Assembly (NCBI GenBank): GCA_934122125.1
Contig: CAKOVW010000017.1
Coordinates: 1 to 23,278, forward strand
Source: an uncultured Clostridia bacterium
GTDB lineage: Bacteria > Bacillota > Clostridia > TANB77 > CAG-508
Direction of reading: 5' to 3'
DNA: 23,278 nucleotides
The notes below the pieces were generated by a model, which searched no databases, was not told the origin of the DNA, and saw only the letters and a program-made list of their open reading frames with translations. Below are positions 15,755 to 23,278 of this stretch, one piece after another (position 1 is the first letter of the stretch; each line of letters begins with the position of its first letter). Both the position numbers and the translations under genes were made by a program.

Positions 15755-18131
15755 GTGAAACTTGAGCATATTTTTTTAATTTTTCATAAGCTAGATAATT
15801 GATCGAACCAGCAGGAAAATGTCCACTTGTATCTTTCTTACCAGCAGGAACTCCTGTTAATAATTCAATTCCTTCTTCAATAGTAGAAATAGCATAAATA
15901 TGAAAATCTCCATTTTTAACAGCCTCAATAACTTCATCAGAAAGATTTAGATTATGAACATTTTGCTTTGGAATAATAACTCCGTGTGTTCCATTAAGTC
16001 CACGCATTTTACAAATTTGGAAAAATCCTTCAATTTTATCATTAACACCACCAATTGGTTGAATTTCACCTTTTTGATTAACTGAACCAGTTACACTAAT
16101 GGCTTGATTTATAGGAATACCAGATAAGCTAGAAAGTATAGCATATAGCTCTGTACTTGAAGCACTATCACCATCAACACCATTATATAACTGCTCAAAA
16201 CATACACTAGCAGTAAGTGAAAGAGGAATATCTTGTGCAAACATCTGACCTAAGTATCCTGTTAAAATCAAAACACCTTTTGAATGAGAGGAACCAGAAA
16301 GTTCAACTTCACGTTCAATGTTTATAATTCCACTTTTTCCTGTATAAGTATTAGCTGTTATTTTTACAGGCTTACCAAAACTGTATTCACCTATGTTCAT
16401 AACAGTTAAACCATTTATTTGACCTGCAACAAAACCAGATGTATCAATAAGTAAAGTATTTTCTTTTATCATTTCTACATAACGAGAATCGTATTTCTTA
16501 ACTCTGTTAACTCGTTCTTTTAAAGCCTTGTCAACATATTCAGCAGTAACTAATTTAGAACGGCCTATTCTAGCCCAAGTAGCTGCTTCACCAATTATTT
16601 GTGCTAAGTCATTAAAACGTGTAGAAAGTTTTTCTTGATTATCAGCAACTTTAGAAGCATATTCTACAACTCTTGCAACTGCTTCTTTAGTAAGAGGAGG
16701 TAGTTCCTCTTGCATACAATATCCAGCAATAAATCTTGCTAATTTATTTATATTTTCAGAAGTAATAGGAGCATCATCCTCAAACTCAACTTTGATTTTA
16801 AATAACTTTCTAAAATCGCTATCCATTGCAAGTAAAGATTGATAAATATTTTCTTCTCCAATAATAATTACTTTTAAATCAAGAGGAATAGGTTCAGGCT
16901 TTAAAGAAATCATTACCATAGAAGAGCGAGGGTCGGCTGCATTTTCAATTCCTAATTCTTTTGTTCTCAATGCTTTCTTTAAAGACTCATAACACAAATT
17001 ATTACTTAATAAATCAGTTGCTTGAAAAATAATATAACCACCATTTGCTTTATGAAGCAATCCAGGTTTTAACATAGTAAAATCTGTTTTCAAACTTCCA
17101 TAATAATTTTCATACTCTAGCTTACCAAAAATATTATGATAAGAATAGTTTGAATCCATAATAACAGGAGCACCTTCAGTTTGACTATTGTCAACAAACA
17201 AATTAACTCTATAATTTAACCAAGGTTTTACCAATTCTGGTTTTGGTTGAGGAGCATTAGGTTGCTGCTTAACTTTACCATCATCAATAAAACATGAAAT
17301 ATTTTTTAAAATATCTTTTTTAATACTATCTAAAAAGTGATTAATTTTTTTGTTTCTTTTATATTTCGACTTAATATAATTTATATGAGTATTAACAGTA
17401 AGTAGAGCAACATTAGATTGCCACTCTTCAACCTTTTTAGCAGACTCTCTTTCAATAGCTTTAATTTCACCAATTGCCTCCATAATATGTTGTTGTACAA
17501 TTGTAGATTTTTCTTCATACTGTTTTTTTATGTTTTCATCTAATTTATTAAATTCTTCTTCAGGCATAGCTTTGCCATTCATAACAGGCATCATATAAAT
17601 ACCGGTTTGAGAAGATTTAACTTGAAATCCATATTCAGAAGACTTTTGATTTAGTTTAGCCATTAAAACACTACGTTTTTCCTCAAATTCTTGTTTAATT
17701 AAAGCTCTTTCCTTTTCAAATTCTTCATTATTAAATGTAGACTTAATATCAACTTTAACATCATTTATAAAATGGTCCATTAAATCTTGAAACTCTTTAC
17801 CGCCACCAGCAGGAAGTGAAACTGCAATTGGTTCATTGGGGTTATCAAAATTATATATATAGCACCAATCATGAGGGGCTTTTTTCTTTTTAGAAATTGT
17901 GTTTAAGTAATTTTTAGTATACATAGTTTTTCCTACGCCACTAGGACCCTCTATATACAAATTATAACCCTTAACATCAACATTTAAACCAAACTCTAAA
18001 GCTCTAATACCTCTATCTTGACCAATACCTGTGTCGATAGGGTCCAGCTCTTCGGTTGTTTCAAAGTCAAATTGTTCAGGGTTACAAACCATTTTTAAAT
18101 CTTTGTAGTTAAGTTCATTTGTTTTTTTCAT
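15741..18131 (-). CDS. Lon-like ATP-dependent protease (AAA_32 type)
   Basis: This is a 796-residue Lon-family protease of the group with an AAA_32 ATPase region, distinct from classical LonA because it lacks the LAN substrate domain. Walker A is GPSGVGKT (62-69). A long coiled-coil-rich insert covers about 110-300. The C-terminal proteolytic domain has the Ser-Lys dyad: Ser656 in NGVDGDSASS and Lys699 in GGVNDKIEG. It probably degrades damaged or regulatory proteins in the cytosol; substrates are unknown. A strong AAAGGAGGA lies before the start. It is the last gene of the tsaE-tsaB-rimI unit, 16 bases after rimI. Confidence 0.93.
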   Translation of the reverse strand: MKKTNELNYKDLKMVCNPEQFDFETTEELDPIDTGIGQDRGIRALEFGLNVDVKGYNLYIEGPSGVGKTMYTKNYLNTISKKKKAPHDWCYIYNFDNPNEPIAVSLPAGGGKEFQDLMDHFINDVKVDIKSTFNNEEFEKERALIKQEFEEKRSVLMAKLNQKSSEYGFQVKSSQTGIYMMPVMNGKAMPEEEFNKLDENIKKQYEEKSTIVQQHIMEAIGEIKAIERESAKKVEEWQSNVALLTVNTHINYIKSKYKRNKKINHFLDSIKKDILKNISCFIDDGKVKQQPNAPQPKPELVKPWLNYRVNLFVDNSQTEGAPVIMDSNYSYHNIFGKLEYENYYGSLKTDFTMLKPGLLHKANGGYIIFQATDLLSNNLCYESLKKALRTKELGIENAADPRSSMVMISLKPEPIPLDLKVIIIGEENIYQSLLAMDSDFRKLFKIKVEFEDDAPITSENINKLARFIAGYCMQEELPPLTKEAVARVVEYASKVADNQEKLSTRFNDLAQIIGEAATWARIGRSKLVTAEYVDKALKERVNRVKKYDSRYVEMIKENTLLIDTSGFVAGQINGLTVMNIGEYSFGKPVKITANTYTGKSGIINIEREVELSGSSHSKGVLILTGYLGQMFAQDIPLSLTASVCFEQLYNGVDGDSASSTELYAILSSLSGIPINQAISVTGSVNQKGEIQPIGGVNDKIEGFFQICKMRGLNGTHGVIIPKQNVHNLNLSDEVIEAVKNGDFHIYAISTIEEGIELLTGVPAGKKDTSGHFPAGSINYLAYEKLKKYAQVSQKNN

Positions 18132-18147
18132 TTTATTTCCTCCTTTG

Positions 18148-18588
18148 TTACAACGCTAAATCCATTAAAATAGCATTATCTTCATTATTATAATATTTTT
18201 TTCTAATACCAACTTGTTTAAAACCATATTTTTCATATAACCTAATAGCTGGAACGTTTTTTTCGTTTACTTCTAATGTAATAGAAGTTGCATTATGTAT
18301 TTCTGAAAAGTCAATAATTTTTTCTAAAAGTAAAGAGCCAATACCAAGATTTCTCTTGTCTTTTCTTACAACAATATTCATAATATTAACTTCATCAATA
18401 ATTAACAGTATTCCAGCAAATCCTATAATTTCATTTTCTTGCTTTAAAACAAAATATTTTGATTTACCATTTTCTAATTCTTGTTTTAAAATATTGTATG
18501 ACCAAAAATCATCAAAATCTGTTAACAAGCAATCTTTAATATCTTCTAAATCTTGTAAATTCATTTCACTAATCATTTTTAATTCCAT
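18148..18588 (-). CDS. rimI: GNAT acetyltransferase RimI
   Basis: This is a 146-residue GNAT-fold N-acetyltransferase. RimI acetylates the N-terminal Ala of ribosomal protein S18 in E. coli and acts more widely elsewhere. The acetyl-CoA loop is visible as VVRKDKRNLGIGSLLLE (73-89), followed by LEVNEKNVPAIRLYEKYGF (105-123), the hallmark of RimI. The start overlaps the end of tsaB by 20 bases. A second in-frame ATG four codons later is possible; neither has a strong ribosome binding site. Position after tsaB is the usual one in Firmicutes. Confidence 0.9.
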   Translation of the reverse strand: MELKMISEMNLQDLEDIKDCLLTDFDDFWSYNILKQELENGKSKYFVLKQENEIIGFAGILLIIDEVNIMNIVVRKDKRNLGIGSLLLEKIIDFSEIHNATSITLEVNEKNVPAIRLYEKYGFKQVGIRKKYYNNEDNAILMDLAL

Positions 18589-19309
18589 TCTTTTCTTCTA
18601 AAGCAAGCTCTGCCTGAGATTTTCTTAAATAAATAGGAGATAGAAAACTTGAATCGCCATATTCACCTTTTTTGTATTTAGTATAACCAATTTGACCAAC
18701 GCTTATACCAGTAGAAGAGAGCTTTTCAAAAACTGTAATATCATAATTTTTAAAATTTAATTTTTCAATTAAATCCTTATATAAAACTGCTCCATCTCCA
18801 ACAAAAGAAATGTTAGAAAATTCATTATTTTCTCCAATAAAATCTCTTAATGGATTTAGTGAAATATCTCCATTTGAATCTTTAAAAGAAAGAAAACCTA
18901 ATTTATTTTTTAAAGTTTTGCTTTGAACAATTTCAAAAATTCCTGCATATACGTTACCATTATTGGCATTTATTAAACTGCAAATAAAACCATCTTGTTT
19001 TAAACTATAGGCCAAAGCCTCTAAAGACGAAACTCCAACTGTAGGAATATTCTTACTATCTGCAAATGCTTTAGCAGTAGCAATGCCAATTCTAACACCT
19101 GTAAAAGAGCCAGGTCCAACACAACAGCTAATCAAGTTAACATCATCTAATGATAAATTTGATTTCTTAAAGGCCTCGTCAATCATAGGCATTAACTTTT
19201 GAGAATGTGTTTTTTCATCATCATTATTTAATTCGATTATTGTATTCTGATTTTCTAAAATTGCAACAGCTGCATTCTTAGAAGAAGTATCAATTGCTAG
19301 TATTTTCAT
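18569..19309 (-). CDS. tsaB: tRNA threonylcarbamoyladenosine biosynthesis protein TsaB
   Basis: TsaB is the inactive ASKHA-fold partner of TsaD in the complex that places t6A at A37 of ANN-decoding tRNAs. The N-terminus MKILAIDTSSKNAAVAILE is typical, as are KTHSQKLMPMID and CCVGPGSFTGVRIGIATAKAF. The length of 246 is normal. The ATG overlaps the tsaE stop (ATGA). TsaD, the catalytic subunit, is not encoded in the window and must lie elsewhere. Confidence 0.95.
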   Translation of the reverse strand: MKILAIDTSSKNAAVAILENQNTIIELNNDDEKTHSQKLMPMIDEAFKKSNLSLDDVNLISCCVGPGSFTGVRIGIATAKAFADSKNIPTVGVSSLEALAYSLKQDGFICSLINANNGNVYAGIFEIVQSKTLKNKLGFLSFKDSNGDISLNPLRDFIGENNEFSNISFVGDGAVLYKDLIEKLNFKNYDITVFEKLSSTGISVGQIGYTKYKKGEYGDSSFLSPIYLRKSQAELALEEKNGIKND

Positions 19310-19734
19310 CTTGTAATCCTTTCTATGTTCAATTCTCTATATTCATCATTTTCTTCGCTTTTACTAAATGTAATCTTTATATGATTAGAAGGCAATGCAT
19401 CCTCAATTATTTCACCCCATTCAATAAGACAAATTCCATTTTCAAAATATTCTTCTCCACCCATAGCGTAAAACTCATCAATATCAGCTAAACGGTATAC
19501 ATCAAAATGATATATAGGGCAAATATCTGCATTGTATTCATTTACAATAGTAAATGTAGGACTAGAAATTTCATTTTCTAATCCAAAATGCTTTAAAATG
19601 CCTTGCACAAATTTTGTCTTGCCAGAACCTAAATCACCTGACAAAACAACAATATCTTTCTTATGCAATTGACTTGCAAAGTTTTCAGCAAAATTTATAG
19701 TATCTTGCTCACTTTTTGAAATAAATTTATTCAT
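19306..19734 (-). CDS. tsaE: tRNA threonylcarbamoyladenosine biosynthesis ATPase TsaE
   Basis: TsaE is the small P-loop ATPase that drives cycling of the TsaB-TsaD complex in t6A synthesis. At 142 residues its size is normal. Walker A is GDLGSGKT (33-40). SSPTFTIVNEY and the HFDVYRLADIDEF region match the family, as does ICLIEWGEIIEDALP. It is the first gene of the minus-strand unit tsaE-tsaB-rimI-lon and faces away from the small membrane protein gene. Confidence 0.96.
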   Translation of the reverse strand: MNKFISKSEQDTINFAENFASQLHKKDIVVLSGDLGSGKTKFVQGILKHFGLENEISSPTFTIVNEYNADICPIYHFDVYRLADIDEFYAMGGEEYFENGICLIEWGEIIEDALPSNHIKITFSKSEENDEYRELNIERITR

Positions 19735-19762
19735 AGTTTTTCCTCAAAAATAATCTAAACAT

Positions 19763-19791
19763 ATTTTATATTAATTCAATGTTTTTGTAAA
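19763..19791 (-). promoter_or_regulatory. Probable promoter of tsaE-tsaB-rimI-lon
   Basis: On the minus strand TTTACA (19786-19791) and TAAAAT (19763-19768) are spaced by 17 bases, ending 29 bases before the tsaE start. It lies back to back with the plus-strand promoter at 19797-19825. Confidence 0.6.
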
Positions 19792-19796
19792 GAAAA

Positions 19797-19825
19797 TTGA
19801 CAAAATATGCTAAATATTTTATAAT
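19797..19825 (+). promoter_or_regulatory. Consensus sigma-A promoter of the small membrane protein gene
   Basis: TTGACA (19797-19802) and TATAAT (19820-19825) both match consensus exactly, with 17-base spacing. It is the best-matching promoter in the window by inspection and lies 29 bases before the gene. Confidence 0.92.
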
Positions 19826-19854
19826 AGTGTAAAATTAAGTAAGGGGGATTTACT

Positions 19855-20223
19855 ATGGGAATAGCTTCATTAATATTAGGAATAATTTCTTTAACTACTG
19901 GTTGGATACCATTTGTTTGTTTGGCAATGTTTGCTTTAGCAATTGTAGGATTAATATTAGGAGCAATTGATGTGGCTAAAAAGAGCAAAATCGATGGAGG
20001 CAAAAAAGGAATAGGAATAGCAGGTTTGGTTATAAGTGCACTAGCAATTCCAGTAATAGTCATTAGCTCTGTAATTACAATAGGAGTAGTATTTGCTGTA
20101 ATAAATGAACCTGAATTATATGATGAAACGTACGATGATTATGAGTTCAATGAAGATTACTGGCAAGATTATTATAGAAATATTTTACCAGATATAAGAT
20201 TAAACGAAACTAATTCTATATAA
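19855..20223 (+). CDS. Small membrane protein, DUF4190-like, with an acidic Tyr/Asp-rich tail
   Basis: This is a 122-residue protein with hydrophobic segments at about 2-13, 17-39 and 52-84. The pattern of a GLILGAIDVAKK turn, then GGKKGIGIAGLVISALAI, fits DUF4190-type small membrane proteins. These have no firm function but are often linked to cell-envelope genes. The C-terminus (about 85-112) is very acidic and aromatic (YDETYDDYEFNEDYWQDYY). AAGGGGGA precedes ATG 19855. It stands alone between a consensus promoter and its own terminator, so it should be expressed as a single-gene unit. Confidence 0.8.
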   Translation: MGIASLILGIISLTTGWIPFVCLAMFALAIVGLILGAIDVAKKSKIDGGKKGIGIAGLVISALAIPVIVISSVITIGVVFAVINEPELYDETYDDYEFNEDYWQDYYRNILPDIRLNETNSI

Positions 20224-20250
20224 GTTCTAACTAATATGTTAGAACTTTTT
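20222..20250 (+). terminator. Intrinsic terminator after the small membrane protein
   Basis: A perfect 10-bp stem (20222-20231 with 20238-20247) overlaps the stop codon and is followed by T through 20250. Confidence 0.9.
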
Positions 20251-20252
20251 AA

Positions 20253-20281
20253 TTGCTTTTCAAATATAAATATGCTAAAAT
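20253..20281 (+). promoter_or_regulatory. Extended -10 promoter of lepA
   Basis: TTGCTT (20253-20258) and TAAAAT (20276-20281) are 17 bases apart, with a TG one base before the -10 (TGC-TAAAAT), an extended -10. A transcript from about 20288 would have a leader of about 106 bases. Confidence 0.65.
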
Positions 20282-20308
20282 GTTATATATGCAAAACAAA
20301 GAGAAAAG

Positions 20309-20358
20309 GTTGAAAAATAATTACAATTTTTGCAAGAAAAATTGGACTTGCTTTCAAC
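20309..20358 (+). other. Structured lepA leader, pseudoknot-capable
   Basis: An outer stem (20309-20315 with 20352-20358) encloses an 8-bp stem (20324-20331 with 20337-20344). The five-base loop GCAAG (20332-20336) is complementary to CTTGC (20347-20351), just outside the inner stem, so a pseudoknot or an alternative hairpin is possible. It lies 35 bases before the lepA start. No known riboswitch is recognised. Confidence 0.45.
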
Positions 20359-20393
20359 TAGGTTAGTAGCTAAAAGAGGAGTTGAAATTAAAT

Positions 20394-22205
20394 ATGCAGG
20401 ATAGAAAAAAGTTTATTCGTAATTTTAGTATTATTGCACATATAGATCATGGAAAATCTACGTTAGCAGATAGATTAATTGAAATGACGGGGGTGTTATC
20501 TAAAAGAGAAATGGAAAATCAAGTTTTAGATAATATGGATATAGAAAGAGAACGTGGAATTACAATTAAATCACAAGCTGTTAGAATGAAATATCATGCG
20601 AAAGATGGTAATGACTATGAATTAAATTTAATAGATACGCCCGGGCATGTAGATTTTAATTATGAAGTTTCTAGAAGTTTAGCAGCATGTGATGGAGCAG
20701 TCTTAGTAGTAGACAGTAGTCAAGGCGTTGAAGCCCAAACTTTAGCAAATGTATATTTAGCAATTGATAATAACTTGGAAATTTTACCAGTTATAAATAA
20801 AATTGACTTGCCAAATGCAAGACCAGAAGAAGTTAAAAAAGAAATTGAAGATATTATAGGAATACCAGCTCAAGATGCACCATGCATTTCTGCAAAATCA
20901 GGTTTAAATGTAGAACAAGTATTAGAAAGAATAGTAACTGATTTACCAGCACCAACAGGAGATGAAACAGCTCCTCTTAAAGCATTAATATTTGATTCTA
21001 TTTATGATAATTACAAAGGTGCTATTGCTTATGTACGTATTAAAGATGGAACTGTTAAAGTTGGAGATGAAATGATTTTAATGTCATCAGGCAAAAACTT
21101 TACAATCACAGAAGTAGGATATTTTGAACCAGGAAAATACACACCTAGCAATGAGTTAAAAGCTGGAGAAGTTGGATACATTGCAGCAAGTATCAAAAGT
21201 TTACAAGATGTACGAGTTGGAGATACTATCACTCTAAAAGAAAGTCCTACACAAGAACCATTGCCAGGTTATAAAAAAGTTAATCCAATGGTTTATTGTG
21301 GAATTTATCCAATAGATGGAGGAGATTACGAAAATTTAAAAGTTGCACTGGAAAAATTAAAACTAAATGATGCTGCACTTGAATATGAACCAGAAACATC
21401 AGGAGCATTAGGCTCAGGATTTCGCTGTGGATTTTTAGGGTTATTACATTTAGAAATAATAGAAGAAAGATTGGATAGAGAATTTGACTTGAGTTTAATA
21501 ACAACATCACCATCAGTTATATATAAGATACATAAAACAGATGGAACAGTATTAGATTTATATAATCCATCTGATATGCCAACACCGAATGAAATAGATT
21601 ATATGGAAGAGCCAATGGTACAAGCAGAAATAATTACACCAAAAGAATATGTTGGTGGAATTATGGAGATATGCCAAAACAGACGTGGAACATATATTGA
21701 TATGAAGTATTTAGATGCAACAAGAGTCAACTTGATTTATGAAATGCCTTTAAATGAAATTATATATGATTTTTTTGATACTCTAAAATCTAAGACAAAA
21801 GGTTATGCTTCATTTGATTATGAATTTAAAGAATATAGAAGGTCAGACTTAGTGAAACTAGATATATGGGTAAATGGAGAAGGCGTAGATGCTTTATCAT
21901 TTATAGTACATAGAGATAGTAGCTATGAAAAAGGAAAGAAAATGGTAGAGAAACTTAAAGATGTTATACCAAGGCAATTATTTATAATTCCTTTACAAGC
22001 TGTTATTGGAGGCAAAATTATAGCTAGAGAAACAATATCAGCAATGAGAAAAGATGTACTTGCTAAATGTTATGGTGGAGATATAACCAGAAAGAAGAAG
22101 TTGCTAGAAAAACAAAAACGTGGTAAAAAGAAAATGAGACAAATAGGAAATGTTGAAATCCCACAAGAAGCATTCTTATCTGTCCTTAAATTAGATGAAG
22201 AGTAA
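20394..22205 (+). CDS. lepA: Elongation factor 4 (LepA)
   Basis: LepA is a translational GTPase related to EF-G that acts on stalled or initiating ribosomes and in 30S biogenesis. The 603-residue length fits. G1 is AHIDHGKST (15-23), and the switch region, DTPGH and NKIDL follow. EF-G-like domains II, III and V lead to the LepA-specific C-terminal domain, with RETISAMRKDVLAKCYGGDITRKKKLLEKQKRGKKKM. The start is ATG 20394, with AGAGGAG twelve bases upstream. The TTG at 20382 directly abuts that site and cannot use it. rlmB follows within 25 bases. Confidence 0.97.
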   Translation: MQDRKKFIRNFSIIAHIDHGKSTLADRLIEMTGVLSKREMENQVLDNMDIERERGITIKSQAVRMKYHAKDGNDYELNLIDTPGHVDFNYEVSRSLAACDGAVLVVDSSQGVEAQTLANVYLAIDNNLEILPVINKIDLPNARPEEVKKEIEDIIGIPAQDAPCISAKSGLNVEQVLERIVTDLPAPTGDETAPLKALIFDSIYDNYKGAIAYVRIKDGTVKVGDEMILMSSGKNFTITEVGYFEPGKYTPSNELKAGEVGYIAASIKSLQDVRVGDTITLKESPTQEPLPGYKKVNPMVYCGIYPIDGGDYENLKVALEKLKLNDAALEYEPETSGALGSGFRCGFLGLLHLEIIEERLDREFDLSLITTSPSVIYKIHKTDGTVLDLYNPSDMPTPNEIDYMEEPMVQAEIITPKEYVGGIMEICQNRRGTYIDMKYLDATRVNLIYEMPLNEIIYDFFDTLKSKTKGYASFDYEFKEYRRSDLVKLDIWVNGEGVDALSFIVHRDSSYEKGKKMVEKLKDVIPRQLFIIPLQAVIGGKIIARETISAMRKDVLAKCYGGDITRKKKLLEKQKRGKKKMRQIGNVEIPQEAFLSVLKLDEE

Positions 22206-22229
22206 ATATTAGAAATAGGAGAGTATTTG

Positions 22230-22976
22230 ATGGAAAAGGAACAATACAATGACCAAGTAGAAGGAAGAAATGCAGTACTAGAACTTCTAGAATCAGGCAG
22301 AGATATAAATAAAATATTAGTAGCTAATGGAGAAAAACATGGTTCAATACATAAAATCTTAGCGATAGCTAAAGAAAGAAAAATAATTGTAACTGAAATT
22401 GAAAGAAACAAATTGAATCAAATTGCTCAGACACCAAACAATCAAGGAGTTATTGCAATAGTGCCTCCTTATGATTATTGTGAAGTAGAAGATATTTTAG
22501 ATGAAGCTAAAAGAAAAAATGAAATGCCATTTATATTAATATTAGATGGAATAGAAGATCCACATAATTTAGGTTCTATTATAAGAACAGCAGAAACGGC
22601 TGGTGTTCATGGAATTATTATACCTAAAAGAAGAGCAGCTTCTGTAAATAGTACAGTTAGCAAAGTGTCTGCAGGTGCAGTAGAGTATATGAAAATAGCA
22701 AGAGTTAATAATATAAATGAAACAATTAGATATTTAAAAGAACAAGATGTATGGATTTGTGGAACTGACATGGATACAAATACAATATATACAAAACAAG
22801 ATTATAAAATGCCAATAGCAATTGTTATTGGCAGTGAAGGCTTTGGAATGAGCAGATTAGTAAAAGAAAATTGTGATTTCTTAGTAAAAATTCCAATGAA
22901 AGGAAAAATAACTTCATTAAATGCTTCTGTTTCAGCAGGAATTATAATGTATGAAGTTGTTAAAAATAGAAATTAA
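22230..22976 (+). CDS. rlmB: 23S rRNA 2'-O-methyltransferase RlmB (SpoU/TrmH family)
   Basis: This is a 248-residue SPOUT-class methyltransferase of the TrmH/SpoU family, most like RlmB, which methylates the ribose of G2251 in 23S rRNA. An N-terminal substrate-binding domain (VEGRNAVLELLESGRDINKI) is followed by the three family motifs: LDGIEDPHNLGSIIRTAE, IVIGSEGFGMSRLV and IPMKGKITSLNASVSAGI, which form the SAM knot. The start is ATG 22230 with AGGAGAG six bases upstream; the TTG just before it is too close. The exact target nucleotide cannot be read from sequence, and related enzymes modify other sites. Confidence 0.93.
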   Translation: MEKEQYNDQVEGRNAVLELLESGRDINKILVANGEKHGSIHKILAIAKERKIIVTEIERNKLNQIAQTPNNQGVIAIVPPYDYCEVEDILDEAKRKNEMPFILILDGIEDPHNLGSIIRTAETAGVHGIIIPKRRAASVNSTVSKVSAGAVEYMKIARVNNINETIRYLKEQDVWICGTDMDTNTIYTKQDYKMPIAIVIGSEGFGMSRLVKENCDFLVKIPMKGKITSLNASVSAGIIMYEVVKNRN

Positions 22977-23134
22977 TTATTTAAGTCATAAAAAAATCAT
23001 ATTATAAATTAATGATATGAACATCTATAATTTGAAATTAACATAAATATAACTAAGAAAAATGGCGAAAAATAAAGAAAAAATGGAACAATAAAAAAAT
23101 CTTGAAAAAATATTAAAAAAAATTTAAAAAATAT
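22977..23134. other. AT-rich intergenic DNA upstream of the rRNA-type promoter
   Basis: I see no gene here. Repeated A-tracts (for example near 23093-23130) just before the promoter at 23136 would act as an UP element or bend the DNA. A weak inverted repeat (TCATAT near 22998 with ATATGA near 23015) has no T-run, so rlmB lacks a clear terminator. Confidence 0.5.
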
Positions 23135-23135
23135 G

Positions 23136-23164
23136 TTGACTTTATAAAATTGCTGTGCTAAAAT
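23136..23164 (+). promoter_or_regulatory. rRNA-operon-type promoter
   Basis: TTGACT (23136-23141) and TAAAAT (23159-23164) have 17-base spacing and a TG one base before the -10 (extended -10). It follows a very A-rich block. The features downstream support a ribosomal RNA promoter. Confidence 0.8.
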
Positions 23165-23171
23165 AGATATT

Positions 23172-23278
23172 GTCTTCAGCAAGAACATCTTGTTGAAGAC
23201 TTAAAAAAGCACATTGAAAAGTAAATAACAAACCTTTGAGAAACCAAAAATAATAAAGGAAGATAGAAGCAAACTATC
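23172..23278 (+). other. Probable rRNA leader with boxB-like hairpin and boxA-like element
   Basis: A 13-bp hairpin (23172-23184 with 23188-23200, one G-T pair, loop ACA) precedes GCACATTGAAAA (23209-23220), which resembles the boxA antitermination sequence of Gram-positive rRNA leaders. The remainder is unstructured and gene-free to the window edge. A 16S rRNA would be expected to start soon after 23278, but no rRNA sequence is present here to prove it. Confidence 0.65.

Noticed and set aside
23062..23094. Ten-codon reading frame before the rRNA-type promoter
   Set aside because: No ribosome binding site and simple Lys/Glu composition; most likely chance.
23102..23130. Second tandem promoter (TTGAAA-17-TAAAAA) upstream of the rRNA-type promoter
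   Set aside because: The region is nearly all A and T, so such matches are expected by chance; better explained as an A-tract UP element.

Overview
The window is a very AT-rich stretch of a Gram-positive bacterium, most likely a member of the Clostridia. The evidence is the gene content and order: ylxM-ffh-rpsP-khpA-rimM-trmD-rplS, a SUF operon of the sufC-sufB-sufD-sufS-sufU type with mnmA at its end, an IscR-like Rrf2 regulator, and tsaE-tsaB-rimI. Strong AGGAGG-type ribosome binding sites and heavy AGA/ATA codon use agree with this. I cannot name a genus from the sequence alone. No phage, insertion sequence, tRNA or CRISPR array is visible, and most of the window is core chromosome.

Layout. 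Positions 1-74 hold the tail of an upstream gene, probably the ribosome-assembly GTPase RbgA/YlqF. Positions 76-4919 form a translation and secretion block: Mini-RNase III, YlxM, SRP protein Ffh, S16, KhpA, RimM, TrmD and L19, closed by a strong terminator. L19 carries an unusual acidic tail. Positions 5010-8920 hold two cell-surface protein genes, each with its own terminator. The first encodes an InlB-type repeat protein with a TPKTG sorting signal. The second encodes a beta-solenoid plus five 65-residue repeats and a membrane anchor, and a one-base shift near 7243 breaks it in two. Positions 8937-15533 hold iscR and then sufCBDSU-mnmA, which assemble Fe-S clusters and 2-thiolate tRNA. A large inverted repeat lies over the suf promoter. 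Positions 15558-15715 hold a long rod-shaped RNA, most probably 6S RNA. Positions 15741-19734 (minus strand) hold tsaE-tsaB-rimI followed by a Lon-like protease. Positions 19797-22976 (plus strand) hold a small membrane protein gene, then lepA with a structured leader, then rlmB. Positions 23136-23278 look like the promoter and leader of an rRNA operon whose first rRNA begins just outside the window.

How the genes work together. The first block makes ribosomal proteins and the factors that mature rRNA, tRNA and ribosomes, plus the SRP that would deliver surface proteins such as the two encoded next. IscR has the three cluster-binding cysteines and probably senses Fe-S status to control the suf operon. 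SufS and SufU are the likely sulfur source both for SufBCD and for MnmA. TsaE and TsaB belong to the t6A tRNA modification pathway, LepA is a translation factor, and RlmB is a 23S rRNA methyltransferase. I found no convincing undescribed multi-gene system. The most interesting items are the rod-shaped RNA, the operator-like palindrome at suf, the broken repeat-bearing surface protein, the pseudoknot-capable leader of lepA, and the acidic extension of L19.
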